The notes beneath the pieces are model-generated. The model was not told the DNA's origin. It worked only from the letters and a program-made list of their open reading frames with translations, and made no database searches. Of a DNA stretch of 64,000 nucleotides, positions 7,391-17,061 are shown piece by piece; within the stretch, counting starts at the first letter, position 1, and every line of letters starts with the position of its first letter. The stretch is from Streptomyces catenulae (GTDB lineage: Bacteria > Actinomycetota > Actinomycetes > Streptomycetales > Streptomycetaceae): assembly GCF_000718015.1 (NCBI RefSeq), contig NZ_JODY01000040.1, forward strand, positions 1 to 64,000. The letters are read 5' to 3'. Made by a program: the position numbers and the translations under genes.

Positions 7391-8648
7391 CGGCGGCCAT
7401 GACATCCGGGAAGCGATCAGGTGTGCAGGCGAAGGCCGGTGCGCCCAGGGCCGCCAACGCCGCCGCGTGCTCCCGGTCGTAGGCGGGCGCGCCCTCGTCG
7501 GAGAGTGCCAGCAGAGAGATGAACTGCACCCCCGACGCCTGCATCGCGGCCACCCGCCTGAGCATCCCGTCGCGGATCCCGCCCTCGTGGAGGTCGCTGA
7601 TGAGGACGACGACGGTGTCGGCGGGGCGGGTGATGCGGGACTGGCAGTAGGCGAGCGCGCGGTTGATGTCCGTACCGCCGCCGAGTTGGGTGCCGAAGAG
7701 GACGTCGACCGGGTCGTCGAGTTGGTCGGTGAGGTCGACGACGGAGGTGTCGAAGACGACCAGCCGGGTGTCGAGGGACCGCATCGAGGCGAGCACCGCG
7801 CCGAAGACGGCGGCGTGGACGACGGACGCGGCCATGGAGCCGGACTGGTCGATGCAGAGCACCACTTCCTTCCGTACGGACCGCGCGGCCCGCCCGTAAC
7901 CGATCAGCCGCTCGGGGACGACCGTGCGGTGCTCGGGCAGATAGTGCTTGAGGTTGGCGCGGAGGGTGCGGTTCCAGTCGATGTCGTGGTGGCGGGGGCG
8001 GGCGGTCCGGGCCGAGCGGTCGAGTGCGCCGGTGAGGGTGGCGCGGGTCCGCGTCGCGAGCCGCCGCTCCAGCTGTGCGACGGCCTTGCGGACGACGGTC
8101 CGTGCGGTCTCCCGGGTCGTCTCGGGCATGGCCTTGTGGAGCGTGAGCAGGGTGCCGACCAGGTGGACATCGGCCTCGACCGCCTCCAGCATCTCCGGCT
8201 CCAGCAGCAGCGCGGCCAGTCCGAGGCGGTCGATGGCGTCGCGCTGCATGATCTGGACGACCGGGGAGGGGAAGTACGTCCGGATGTCGCCGAGCCAGCG
8301 CGCCACCCCGGGCGCGGACGCACCGAGCCCGGCGGCGCGGCGGCCCCCGGCGGCCCGGCCCGCGCCGTCCCGCGCGGCGCCGTCCCGCGCGGCGCCGTCC
8401 CGCCCGTAGAGCGCGCCGAGCGCCTCGTCCATCGCCCGGTCCCGGCCCCGCAGTTCGCGCCCGGTGCCGTCCGCCGCTCCCCCGCCGAGCACCATCCGCC
8501 ACCGCCGCAACCGCTCGTCGGCGGGGAGCCCGGAGGTGGAGGCGGTGTCGTCGGGTGCGGAGATCTCGGGTGCGGCGTCGGTGGGCGGCGGTGCGGTCGC
8601 GGGGGCCGGGGTGGTGGGCGGGGCCGTGCGGTCGGTGGCGTTCAACAT
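7341..8648 (-). CDS. von Willebrand factor A (CoxE/YehP-like) protein of the SWIM/MoxR module
   Basis: The 435-aa protein has a disordered N-terminus, a helical middle and a C-terminal vWA domain (about residues 255-430). The MIDAS is complete: DQSGS (Asp267, Ser269, Ser271), GGGTD (323-327) and ISD (350-352), so metal-dependent partner binding is expected. ATG 8646-8648 overlaps the stop of the upstream gene in ATGTTGA, indicating translational coupling. A perfect 15-nt tandem repeat (8365-8402) encodes DGAARDGAARDGAG, a length-variable linker. vWA proteins coupled to MoxR ATPases usually act as adaptors for metal insertion or complex remodelling; the target here is unknown. Confidence 0.88.
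   Translation of the reverse strand: MLNATDRTAPPTTPAPATAPPPTDAAPEISAPDDTASTSGLPADERLRRWRMVLGGGAADGTGRELRGRDRAMDEALGALYGRDGAARDGAARDGAGRAAGGRRAAGLGASAPGVARWLGDIRTYFPSPVVQIMQRDAIDRLGLAALLLEPEMLEAVEADVHLVGTLLTLHKAMPETTRETARTVVRKAVAQLERRLATRTRATLTGALDRSARTARPRHHDIDWNRTLRANLKHYLPEHRTVVPERLIGYGRAARSVRKEVVLCIDQSGSMAASVVHAAVFGAVLASMRSLDTRLVVFDTSVVDLTDQLDDPVDVLFGTQLGGGTDINRALAYCQSRITRPADTVVVLISDLHEGGIRDGMLRRVAAMQASGVQFISLLALSDEGAPAYDREHAAALAALGAPAFACTPDRFPDVMAAAIEKRPLFIPDMPEQR
8365..8402. repeat. 15-nt tandem repeat inside the vWA gene
   Basis: CCGTCCCGCGCGGCG is repeated 2.5 times without mismatch. It adds five residues per unit in frame, so slippage would change linker length without breaking the protein. 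Confidence 0.8.
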
Positions 8649-11263
8649 GCCTTCCCCAAGGGGTCGTCGGCGGGTGGGGCGGGGTCGAGCAGCAGGTGGA
8701 GGGTGGGCAGGACGGCGGCGGCGCGGTCCCGGTCGAGGCCGGAGCCGAAGCCCGGCACCGGCACGGCGTCGTCCGGGTCCGCGCCCCGGCCGGGCCCCGC
8801 CTGCGGGGCGAGCGCGGCGGGGCCCCGGCGTATCTGCGCGCCGAGGGCGCGGCGCACCCCGGTCCCGTAGGCGGCGAACGTCCGGCGCAGCAACGGGAGT
8901 ACGTCCGTGAACGCCTCGGGCGACACCCGTGTCAGCCAGCCGTCGACGAGCGCCAGCAGCCGCTCGTCGTGGACCAGCACCATGCCGTCGCCGTCCCCGC
9001 CCCCGGCGAACCCCTCGATCCACCCGGCCGCGTCCGCGGGCGGGGCGGCGGGCGACAGGGCGCGCCCCATCAGCCGCTCCGCGCCGTCGTCCCCGAGCCG
9101 CCCGTCGTCGCGCAGCAGCCGCACGGCCCGGCCCCGGAGCAGCCCGGGCACACGCTCCCGTTCGGCGACACCGCGCAAGGTCTGCGCCCAGCGATCCGCG
9201 GGAGTGGAAGCCGTGGTGCTCTGCCCGGTCCCGGCCCCCTCGGCGGTCTCCGGGCTGCCCTGCCCGGCCCCCGTCTGCTCGGTGATCTCCGGGTCGTCCT
9301 GCCCGGCCCCGGGCTCCTCAGCTGTTTCCGGGCTGCCTTTCCCGATCCCGGTCTCCGGGCCGCCCTTCTCAGTTCCGGGCTCCTCGGTGGTCTCCGGGCG
9401 GCTCAGCAGGGTGACCGCCCGGTGGGTGGCGTCGAGGTGGGCGCGCATCTCGGTGGCGGCGTCCGCGGCGAGACCGACGCAGGCGGGCGGCAGGCCGACG
9501 AAGATCCGCTCGGCCAGGCCCCCGGCCACCTCGCGCAGCGCCGCGGCGTCCGTGCCGCGGACGTCGCCGTAGCGGACGGCGCGGACGAGGGCGGGGAGCG
9601 CCCGGGCGAGGCGGCCGACGTCCGTGTCCAGTGCGGCGCGATCCGCCAGGACCCGCATGACCTGCGGCAACGCCTCCGGGAGCGCGGCGAGCAGACAGCT
9701 TTCCGCGACGGCGGTGACCTCGGCGAGCGCGGTGGCCGCCGCCGCGTCCGCCGCGGCCTTGGCGGTGGCCGCCGCCTCCACGGTCGTGCCCCAGATCCCG
9801 GCCTCGGCGACCTTCACCGACAGCTCGGGCTCCCAGCGCAGCCGCCAGGTCTCCCGGAACGTCCCGGTGGTCGTGCGCGACCGGACCGGCTCGCCCCAGG
9901 GGATGCCGAGGAGCCGCAGCCGGTGCAGCAGACGGCTGCGCCCGGCGTCGGTCTCCTTACGCAGATCCAGCTCCACCTCGCGCTCCGCCGCCTCCGGCTT
10001 GAGGCGCAGGCCGCGGGCGGTGCGGGTCAGGTCGCGGTGCAGGGGGACGGCCGGTGCGCCGTCGGGCACCTCGCCCAGGACGTCCCCGACCACGAGCCGG
10101 TCGTGGATCAGCGCGGCGGGGACGTCGGAGCCGTCGCCCAGTACGGCGCGGATCGCGTCCATGGTCTCGGCGAGCCCGGGAAGCGGACGGCCACGGACCG
10201 CGGCGAGCCCTTCGGCGAGGCGTACGGCCTCGATGACATGGGCCGGGGAGACCGCGTGATCCTCCTCCCGGAGCAGCCCGGCGGCCCGGGTCAGCCAGCG
10301 TTCGACCGGCCGGTCGGGCGCCCGGAAGAGGTGGCCGTACCAGCCGGGCGAGGCGATTCCGGCGCCGTACCCGCTGTGCCGGGAGAGGCGGCGGTGGGTC
10401 CAGGGCACCCAGGTCAGCTCGGTCTTGACCTTGGGCAGGCCGGACAGGAGCCGACGGTCGGCGGTGACCGTCGTCCGGCGGGTCAGCGCCGGGACGTGCC
10501 AGGCGCCGCAGACGACGGCGACGCGGTCCCCGAACTCCCGCCGGGCGGCCCGCAGCCGCAGCCGCATATGGGCCTCGCGGACCGGGTCGTGGGGGTGCCC
10601 GCCGTCGCCGTACGTCTCGCGGAGGGCGGCCATCGCCTCGGCGACCGCCGCGAACGGCGCCAGGGCGTCCGCCGCCCCGGGGCCGCCCGCCGTACGGTGC
10701 TCGACGACGTCCTCCCACCACGCCTCGGCGTCGTCGTACCCGGCCGCCCGGGCGAGCGCCCCCAGCGGATCGGTCCGCAGCGCGGCGCCCGGCGCACCCG
10801 GGGCGGGCCCGTCACCGGGTGCGCCCTCGGCGCCGGATTCCGGCTGTCGGCCCGGCTCCGGGCCGGGCTCCGGCTCCGGCATCGCCAGGGAGTGGGCGGC
10901 CGGGAGGTCGATGAAGCGGACCGGGAGCTCCCGCTCCAGGGCCCAGCGCAGCGCCACCCACTCCGGGGAGAACTCCGCCAGCGGCCAGAACGCCGACCGC
11001 CCCGGGGCGTCCCGGACATGGGCGAGCAGGGCGACCGGCGGACGCATCCCGGGATCCCCGGCGAGCGGCACCAGGGCGTCCGCCTCCGGTGGCCCCTCGA
11101 TGAGCACCGCGCACGGGTCGGTCCGCTCCAGCGCGGCGCGCACCGCCCGCGCCGAGCCGGGGCCGTGGTGCCGCACCCCGAGCAGCACCGGCCCGGCGTC
11201 CCCGTGCGCGGCGCCGGACCCGCCCGCACCGCCGGGCCCGTTCCTTCCGCCGGTCCCGCTCAT
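8642..11263 (-). CDS. DUF5682-like protein of the SWIM/MoxR module
   Basis: The 873-aa protein shows the features I associate with DUF5682: an N-terminal VLLGVRHHGPGSARAV (about 26-41), LIEGPPEAD (54-62) and VVCGAWHVPAL further on. The order His-His, Glu, His recalls TraB/EreA-like enzymes, but catalysis is inference. Residues about 630-690 hold imperfect Glu/Gly-rich repeats (EEPG, EQTGAGQ, EGAGTGQ). The start overlaps the ATPase stop in ATGA (11260-11263), and its stop overlaps the vWA start, so the three genes form one coupled operon. The role is unknown; the conserved partnership suggests it is the effector or substrate of the ATPase-vWA pair. Confidence 0.82.
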   Translation of the reverse strand: MSGTGGRNGPGGAGGSGAAHGDAGPVLLGVRHHGPGSARAVRAALERTDPCAVLIEGPPEADALVPLAGDPGMRPPVALLAHVRDAPGRSAFWPLAEFSPEWVALRWALERELPVRFIDLPAAHSLAMPEPEPGPEPGRQPESGAEGAPGDGPAPGAPGAALRTDPLGALARAAGYDDAEAWWEDVVEHRTAGGPGAADALAPFAAVAEAMAALRETYGDGGHPHDPVREAHMRLRLRAARREFGDRVAVVCGAWHVPALTRRTTVTADRRLLSGLPKVKTELTWVPWTHRRLSRHSGYGAGIASPGWYGHLFRAPDRPVERWLTRAAGLLREEDHAVSPAHVIEAVRLAEGLAAVRGRPLPGLAETMDAIRAVLGDGSDVPAALIHDRLVVGDVLGEVPDGAPAVPLHRDLTRTARGLRLKPEAAEREVELDLRKETDAGRSRLLHRLRLLGIPWGEPVRSRTTTGTFRETWRLRWEPELSVKVAEAGIWGTTVEAAATAKAAADAAAATALAEVTAVAESCLLAALPEALPQVMRVLADRAALDTDVGRLARALPALVRAVRYGDVRGTDAAALREVAGGLAERIFVGLPPACVGLAADAATEMRAHLDATHRAVTLLSRPETTEEPGTEKGGPETGIGKGSPETAEEPGAGQDDPEITEQTGAGQGSPETAEGAGTGQSTTASTPADRWAQTLRGVAERERVPGLLRGRAVRLLRDDGRLGDDGAERLMGRALSPAAPPADAAGWIEGFAGGGDGDGMVLVHDERLLALVDGWLTRVSPEAFTDVLPLLRRTFAAYGTGVRRALGAQIRRGPAALAPQAGPGRGADPDDAVPVPGFGSGLDRDRAAAVLPTLHLLLDPAPPADDPLGKAC

Positions 11264-12462
11264 GCCGTCACCTCCCGGCAGGCGCGGTAGAAGTCCTTCC
11301 AGCCGTCCCGCTCACGGACGACCGTCTCCAGGTACTCCTGCCAGACGACGCGGTCCGCGGCCGGGTCGCGGACGACGGCGCCCAGCAGACCGGCGGCCAC
11401 ATCGCCCGGGCGCAGCACGCCGTCCCCGAAGTGGGCCGCCAGCGCCAGGCCGTTGGTCACCACGGAGATCGCCTCGGCCGTGGACAGCGTCCCGGACGGC
11501 GATTTGACCTTGGTGCGCCCGTCCTCCGTCACCCCGTCGCGCAGCTCGCGGAAGACGGTGACGACCCGCCGTATCTCGTCCAACCCCTCGGGCACGGGCG
11601 GGAGATCCAGTGAACGGCCCAGCTGCCCGACCCGGCGGGAGACGATCTCCACCTCGGCCTCGGGCGTCCCGGGCAGCGGCAGGACGACGGTGTTGAAGCG
11701 GCGGCGGAGTGCGCTGGAGAGGTCGTTGACGCCGCGGTCGCGGTCGTTGGCCGTGGCGATGAGGTTGAAGCCGCGGACCGCCTGCACCTCCTCGCCCAAC
11801 TCCGGGATGGGCAGGGTCTTCTCGGACAGGATCGTGATGAGGGTGTCCTGGACGTCCGCCGGGATACGGGTCAGCTCCTCGATACGGGCGGTCGCCCCGT
11901 CCGCCATCGCCCGCATCACCGGGCTGGGCACCAGCGCCTCCCGGCCGGGTCCGTCGGCGAGGAGGCGGGCGTAGTTCCAGCCGTAGCGGATCGCCTCCTC
12001 GGGCGTACCGGCGGTGCCCTGGACGAGCAGTGTGGAATCGCCGCTGACCGCGGCGGCCAGATGCTCCGACACCCAGGTCTTCGCGGTCCCCGGCACCCCC
12101 AGCAGGAGCAGCGCGCGGTCGGTGGCCAGCGTCGTCACCGCCACCTCGACGATGCGGCGCGGCCCGACGTACTTCGGTGTGACGACCGTGCCGTCGGGGA
12201 GCGTGCCACCGAGGAGGTACATCGCCACCGCCCACGGCGACAGGCGCCAGCGCTCCGGCCGCGGCCGGTCGTCGGCGGCGGCCAGCGCGGCGAGTTCGTC
12301 CGCGAAGGTCTCCTCCGCGTGCGGTCGCAGCACCGCTCCCCCGGCGCCGCCGTCCGTCCCCTTCGACGCCTGCGCGCGCGGCTCCCGACGCGCTCCGCCC
12401 GGCGTCTGCGCCGCCGTCTCTTCCGCCGCTTCTTCCGTCGTCTTCCACCCGTCCGCGGACAT
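11260..12462 (-). CDS. MoxR-type AAA+ ATPase of the SWIM/MoxR module
   Basis: The 400-aa protein has Walker A GVPGTAKT (122-129), an acidic Walker B-like ARIEEL (192-197), sensor 1 ATAND (236-240) and the arginine-finger region ALRRRF (251-256). This is the AAA_5/MoxR pattern, implying a hexameric remodelling ATPase. The first 70 residues are disordered. ATG 12460-12462 follows GGGGGAG. It is the first gene of the ATPase-DUF5682-vWA operon and diverges from the SWIM gene across 166 nt, which must hold both promoters. Confidence 0.92.
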   Translation of the reverse strand: MSADGWKTTEEAAEETAAQTPGGARREPRAQASKGTDGGAGGAVLRPHAEETFADELAALAAADDRPRPERWRLSPWAVAMYLLGGTLPDGTVVTPKYVGPRRIVEVAVTTLATDRALLLLGVPGTAKTWVSEHLAAAVSGDSTLLVQGTAGTPEEAIRYGWNYARLLADGPGREALVPSPVMRAMADGATARIEELTRIPADVQDTLITILSEKTLPIPELGEEVQAVRGFNLIATANDRDRGVNDLSSALRRRFNTVVLPLPGTPEAEVEIVSRRVGQLGRSLDLPPVPEGLDEIRRVVTVFRELRDGVTEDGRTKVKSPSGTLSTAEAISVVTNGLALAAHFGDGVLRPGDVAAGLLGAVVRDPAADRVVWQEYLETVVRERDGWKDFYRACREVTA

Positions 12463-12628
12463 GGCTCCCCCTCATCGAACGAACTGCCACCGACGCCCGG
12501 CAGGCGGTCGGCCGCTTGCGGATTCCACTCTGCACCCGACCACTGACAACGCCCCTCAAACCGCCTCTGACCTGCGCCTTCACTCCGCTCCCGGTCGATT
12601 GTCAGTGGCGGGTCGTAGCGTCGGTGAC

Positions 12629-13990
12629 ATGAATTCGCAGGGGGAACGCTGGACGACGGATCAGGTGCTCGCGCTCGCGCCTGACGAGGCATCACGCAGG
12701 GCGGGCGGCAGACTCGCCGGGCCCGGGCCGTGGTCGGGGGCGGGCGCGGACGGCGACGGCGTGTGGGGGCTGTGCGAGGGCAGCGGCCGAACGCCGTACC
12801 GCGCCGTCGTCGACCTCACCGGGCCCGCGTACCGGTGCAGTTGCCCGAGCCGGAAGTTTCCGTGCAAGCACGCGCTGGGGCTGCTGCTGCTCTGGTCCGG
12901 CGGCGGCGACGCGGTCCCGTCCGGCGCGCCGCCGCCCTGGGCGGACGAATGGCTGACGGGCCGCCGGGAGCGGGCCGGTCGCGAGGCGACCGCACCACCG
13001 GAGGGCGGGCCGCCCGCGCGCGCCACCGCCGATGCGGAGCCCACGGCCCGGCGGGCGGCGCGGCGGGCGGCCCGGATCGGCGCGGGCGCGACGGAGCTGG
13101 AACAGCGGCTGGAGGACCTGCTCCGCACGGGACTCGCCGCCGCGGACGGCGCCGGTCACCCCTCCTGGGACGAAACCGCCGCCCGGATGGTGGACGCCCA
13201 GGCACCCGGACTCGCCTCCCGGGTGCGCGAGTTGGGCGCCCTCCCCACTGCGGGCGACGACTGGCCCTCCCGTCTGCTGGCGGAGTGCTCCCTGCTCCAC
13301 CTCCTCGACCAGGGCTTTCTCGCCGTAGAACGGCTGCCGCCGCCGCTCGCCGCGACGGTCCGCACCCGGGTGGGCCTGACGACGGACACCGCCGAGCTGC
13401 TGACCGGCCCCGAGGCGTCACCGGTACGCGACCGCTGGCTGGTGCTGTCCCAACATGACACCGACGAGGGCAGGTTGACCGCCCGCCGCATCCACCTGCG
13501 GGGCGAGCGGACCGGCCGGATGGCGCTCCACCTCTCCCACTCCGGAGGCGGCCGCCCCCTGGAGCCGACGCTGCCGCCCGGCCTCCTGCTCGACGCCGAC
13601 CTCGCCTTCCACCCGGGGGCCCGTCCGCTGCGGGCCGTCCTGGGTGAGCAGCACGCACCGCCGGTCCAGGGCCCGATGCCGTCCGGATGCGGCATCGACG
13701 CGGCGCTGCGCGCCTACGGCGAGGCGCTCTGCGACGACCCCTGGCTGGACTCCTGGCCGGTGGTGCTCGCGGACGTCACCCCGATACCGGCGGACGGGGA
13801 GTCCGGCTGGCAACTGGCCGACGCGGACGGCGAGTCCGCGCTGCCGCTCGACCCGCGCGCCCTGCCCCGACCGGGCCTGTGGCGGCTGGCCGCGATATCG
13901 GGCGGCCACCCCGTCACGGTCTTCGGCACCTGCGGCCACCGCGGCTTCCTCCCCTTGACCACCTGGGACCCGGAGCCGGTCCCCCTGTGA
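12629..13990 (+). CDS. SWIM zinc-finger protein of the SWIM/MoxR module
   Basis: The 453-aa protein carries a SWIM motif, CSCPSRKFPCKH (Cys70, Cys72, Cys79, His81), expected to bind one zinc and to contact DNA or protein. The rest has conserved-looking hydrophobic blocks but no domain I recognise. ATG 12629 has no Shine-Dalgarno sequence; a -10-like TAGCGT lies exactly 7 nt before it, so the mRNA is probably leaderless. It diverges from the ATPase operon and runs toward the DUF5691-like gene. The family resembles YehQ of E. coli, as far as I remember. Confidence 0.85.
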   Translation: MNSQGERWTTDQVLALAPDEASRRAGGRLAGPGPWSGAGADGDGVWGLCEGSGRTPYRAVVDLTGPAYRCSCPSRKFPCKHALGLLLLWSGGGDAVPSGAPPPWADEWLTGRRERAGREATAPPEGGPPARATADAEPTARRAARRAARIGAGATELEQRLEDLLRTGLAAADGAGHPSWDETAARMVDAQAPGLASRVRELGALPTAGDDWPSRLLAECSLLHLLDQGFLAVERLPPPLAATVRTRVGLTTDTAELLTGPEASPVRDRWLVLSQHDTDEGRLTARRIHLRGERTGRMALHLSHSGGGRPLEPTLPPGLLLDADLAFHPGARPLRAVLGEQHAPPVQGPMPSGCGIDAALRAYGEALCDDPWLDSWPVVLADVTPIPADGESGWQLADADGESALPLDPRALPRPGLWRLAAISGGHPVTVFGTCGHRGFLPLTTWDPEPVPL

Positions 13991-14203
13991 GGCGGAGCCC
14001 CGGAGCCGCCCCGCCGTGAGCCGAGGCTCTCGGCCGGTCCCCGTCACGAGCCGGGAGCCCGGAGCCCGTACGGCTCAGGACGGGACGGCCCCGCGCCCGT
14101 ACGGCGCATGCCCCGAGCACCCCGGACGGCCACCGCCCCGCTCCCCTCTCTCACCACCCGACGGCTCCGGCCCCACGCCACCCGACGACTCCTGGAGTAC
14201 GGC

Positions 14204-15970
14204 ATGACCTCCGTAAATCCCGCTCCTCCGGCCGCGCCGGTCGCCGCCACCGCCACCGCCACCGCCACCGAGGAGGCGGCCACCCCGCCGAGCGCCACCG
14301 CTCCCCCCGCCGCGCCCTGGTCCGCCCTGGTGAGCGCGGCGTTGTTGGGGACGGAGCGGCGGACGCCGCCCGTGGTGGTGCGGCCCGGGCGGAGCGCCGC
14401 CGCCGCGCTGCTGGATGCGGCGGCCGTCAGTACGGTGCGCCGCCGCGCCGGGCTGCGGCCCGCGCTCGCCGCCGACCGCCCCGCCCCCGCCCCGGACGAC
14501 CCGCGGCCGGTGATACCTCCGGCCGCCCGCCGCCGTCTGGCGCTGCTGCTCGCGGACCGCGGCGGGACGGGCGGGAGCAGCCGCCGCGGCGCCGCGCCCG
14601 ACCTCACCGAGCTGCTGCCCCAGTGGCTGACCGCCGCCCAGGCGCACGGCTACCGCGCCCCCGAGGCGCTGCTGCCCGCACTGCTCGACGCCGCCCGCGC
14701 CCGGACCGATCTGCGTCCGGCGGCGCTGGCGCTGGCCGGTCCGCGGGCCCTCTGGCTGGCGCGGTTCCACGCCGACTGGAAGTTCGCCCTGCGCGCCACC
14801 GACGCCAGGGCGGCGCCGGGCGCCGAGGACCCCGGGGCGGTGCGGCGCCTGTGGGACGAGGGACTGTTCGCCGAGCGGGTGGCCCTGCTGACCGCGGTAC
14901 GCCGGAGCGCACCGGACGCCGGGCGGGAGCTGCTGGCCGACACCTGGCCGACGGAGCACGCCGAGGACCGACTGCTCTTCCTCGACGCGCTGCGCGAGGG
15001 CCTCTCTCCCTCCGACGAGGCTTTTCTGGAAGGGGCGTTGGCCGACCGCAGCCGCACCGTCCGGGCCACCGCCGCCGAACTCCTCTCCATGCTCCCGGAG
15101 TCCGCCTTCGCCGCACGGATGGCGGACCGCGCCCACGGCTGCGTCACCCTCGTCCCCGGGACGGCCGGCCCGTCCGGCCCGCGTATCGGCGTGGCGCCGC
15201 CGCGCACCTGCGACGAGGGGATGCGGCGCGACGGCGTGACCGCGAAGGCCCCCGCGGGGCGGGGCGAACACGCCTGGTGGCTCGGGCAGTTGGTGGAGGC
15301 CGCGCCGCTCCGCCGCTGGTCCGAGCGGTTCGGCGGACGTGCGCCGGAGGACATCGTGGCCCTCCCGGTGGCGGACGGCTGGCGCACCGAGCTGCACGAC
15401 GCCTGGTGCCGCGCGGCGGTCCGGCAGCGCGACCCCGCCTGGGCGCGGGCCCTGCTGGGCGCTCCCGGGGCGGCGCCCGAGGACACCGGCGGCGCCTCGG
15501 GCGGCTCGTCCCGCGACCCGGCGAAGCTGCTGACCGTCCTGCCGTCCGGGGAACGCGCCGCCTGGGTGGCGGGGTTCATCGCGGCGCACGGTCTGGCCGA
15601 CGCGTTCCGGATGCTGGGGGTCTGCGCGGTGCCGTGGGCCGAGCCGCTGGGCCGGTCGGTGGTCGACGCGCTGGACATCGCACGGGACGCGGGCAGCTAT
15701 CCGTGGAGCTTCAGCGGTGTGATGGGCCTGGCCGAACGCTGTCTGGATCCGGCCGCGGCGGACCGGCTGGACATGCTGACGGCGGTCACCGACGAGCCGG
15801 AGGGCGCCTCACCGGGGGCCGGGGGTTACTGGGCCGAGGCGTTCCAACGCCTTGTCGGCACCCTCCGGCTACGCGCCACCATGCTCGCCGAACTCGCCGA
15901 CCCCCCTGATCCCGGGAGCCCCGCCGAAGCCTCGGCCCCCGGTGTCCCGCCCGTCTCCGGAACGGGGTGA
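14204..15970 (+). CDS. DUF5691-like protein of the SWIM/MoxR module
   Basis: The 588-aa protein starts after GGAG (14192-14195). WSALVSAALLGTERR (about residues 41-55) is the family signature I recall for DUF5691. The body is Ala/Leu/Arg-rich and likely an all-helical repeat scaffold; no catalytic motif stands out. A longer frame from 14108 exists but lacks a ribosome site. It lies 213 nt after the SWIM gene on the same strand, and together they form the plus-strand arm of the divergent five-gene module. Confidence 0.82.
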   Translation: MTSVNPAPPAAPVAATATATATEEAATPPSATAPPAAPWSALVSAALLGTERRTPPVVVRPGRSAAAALLDAAAVSTVRRRAGLRPALAADRPAPAPDDPRPVIPPAARRRLALLLADRGGTGGSSRRGAAPDLTELLPQWLTAAQAHGYRAPEALLPALLDAARARTDLRPAALALAGPRALWLARFHADWKFALRATDARAAPGAEDPGAVRRLWDEGLFAERVALLTAVRRSAPDAGRELLADTWPTEHAEDRLLFLDALREGLSPSDEAFLEGALADRSRTVRATAAELLSMLPESAFAARMADRAHGCVTLVPGTAGPSGPRIGVAPPRTCDEGMRRDGVTAKAPAGRGEHAWWLGQLVEAAPLRRWSERFGGRAPEDIVALPVADGWRTELHDAWCRAAVRQRDPAWARALLGAPGAAPEDTGGASGGSSRDPAKLLTVLPSGERAAWVAGFIAAHGLADAFRMLGVCAVPWAEPLGRSVVDALDIARDAGSYPWSFSGVMGLAERCLDPAAADRLDMLTAVTDEPEGASPGAGGYWAEAFQRLVGTLRLRATMLAELADPPDPGSPAEASAPGVPPVSGTG

Positions 15971-16078
15971 GCACCCGTGACGGACGCCCCGCGACGCCCC
16001 GCCCGGCGGCGGGCACACCACCCACCACCGCCGGGGCACGCCGTCCTACCTGTCGACGGGCCGGACCCGCGCGCCGTC

Positions 16079-16537
16079 TCAGGCCGAGAGGGACCGCACG
16101 TTCGCGGTCACCCACGCCACGATCTCGGTGGTGGTGGCGCCGGGGGTGAAGATCTCCGCGACGCCCTGTTCCTTCAGCGGGGCGATGTCCGCCTCCGGGA
16201 TGATGCCGCCGCCGAAGACCTTGATGTCGTCCGCGTCGCGCTCCTTGAGCAGCGCGATCACCTTGGCGAAGAGGGTGTTGTGGGCGCCGGAGAGGATCGA
16301 CAGACCGATGGCGTCGGCGTCCTCCTGGATGGCGGTGTCGACGATCTGCTCCGGGGTCTGGTGCAGCCCGGTGTAGATGACCTCCATACCGGCGTCGCGC
16401 AGCGCCCGCGCGATGACCTTGGCGCCACGGTCGTGTCCGTCCAGCCCCGGCTTGGCCACCACGACGCGGATCGGCCCCGACGTACCGGCCGTGCCGCGGG
16501 CGTCCGCCTGCGCCTCGTCATGCCGTGCCACACCCAT
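16079..16537 (-). CDS. icmB: Cobalamin-binding small subunit, isobutyryl-CoA mutase type
   Basis: The 152-aa protein is a stand-alone B12-binding domain of the methylmalonyl-CoA mutase family. [12 protein letters not shown] carries the DxHxxG motif whose His replaces the base ligand of cobalamin; GLSILSG and FGGGIIP complete the pattern. Such a subunit works with a separate large subunit (IcmA) to interconvert isobutyryl-CoA and n-butyryl-CoA. No large subunit is in the window. ATG 16535-16537 follows GGAGGCGGTT. In Streptomyces icmB lies in this neighbourhood, to my memory. It could also serve another small B12 mutase. Confidence 0.8.
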   Translation of the reverse strand: MGVARHDEAQADARGTAGTSGPIRVVVAKPGLDGHDRGAKVIARALRDAGMEVIYTGLHQTPEQIVDTAIQEDADAIGLSILSGAHNTLFAKVIALLKERDADDIKVFGGGIIPEADIAPLKEQGVAEIFTPGATTTEIVAWVTANVRSLSA

Positions 16538-16781
16538 AACCGCCTCCAAGTCATGCACGGCACGCCGTGTGTGCCGCCGAGCCGACAACCGATCGCGCGG
16601 CCGTCCGGTCCGGAGGCCGCAAGTGAACGAACGTTATCGCCAGCATCGCGCACCCGGCGGTCCCGGGACATCCGGGGAGGGGGAAATCACACGCGAACAC
16701 CCCTTCCGCACCCCGGCATCCGCCCCCTGCCCCCATGCGGAACGGGCACACCACACGGCCCCGCGGCCCGCCCGCCCGCGC

Positions 16782-16804
16782 GCGATATCCGCATTCGATA
16801 TCGC
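16782..16804. promoter_or_regulatory. AT-rich inverted repeat in the icmB/M23 intergenic region
   Basis: GCGATATC (16782-16789) and GATATCGC (16797-16804) form a perfect 8-bp inverted repeat with a 7-nt spacer. It stands out in a 524-nt gap (16538-17061) that holds no gene but must contain the promoters of both divergent neighbours. Confidence 0.4.
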
Positions 16805-16988
16805 CACGAACGGCACGCCCGGTACGCGCCGGATACGGCAAGGGAATTCCGGCCCCGCGGGCCCGGTCACCGCGCGTGCGCCGGGTTCCGCTTCCGTGCG
16901 CTCTCGAACGGCATGCCAAGAGAAGGCATGGATGCCCCCGAAAGGCGACCAAATGCCCGCCCCGGTCCCGCCCGAAACCTGGGGAAGA

Positions 16989-17018
16989 TTGTCGGCGTCG
17001 CGTACCGCCGGGTACAGT
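16989..17018 (+). promoter_or_regulatory. Vegetative-type promoter of the M23 peptidase gene
   Basis: TTGTCG (16989-16994) and TACAGT (17013-17018) are 18 nt apart, a good HrdB-type arrangement. Transcription would start near 17025, leaving a leader of about 37 nt. Confidence 0.6.
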
Positions 17019-17061
17019 CGCCGCTAATTCTCCTGCTGCCGAGGCGAAAGAGAAGCTGGTG

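Noticed and set aside
8555..11290. A 911-codon open frame on the plus strand opposite the DUF5682-like gene
   Set aside because: Shadow of the minus-strand gene: no start signal, and a composition typical of reverse-complement codons.
16538..17061. A cobalamin riboswitch near the B12-binding protein gene
   Set aside because: I could not find the B12-box core or a suitable fold in the leader.
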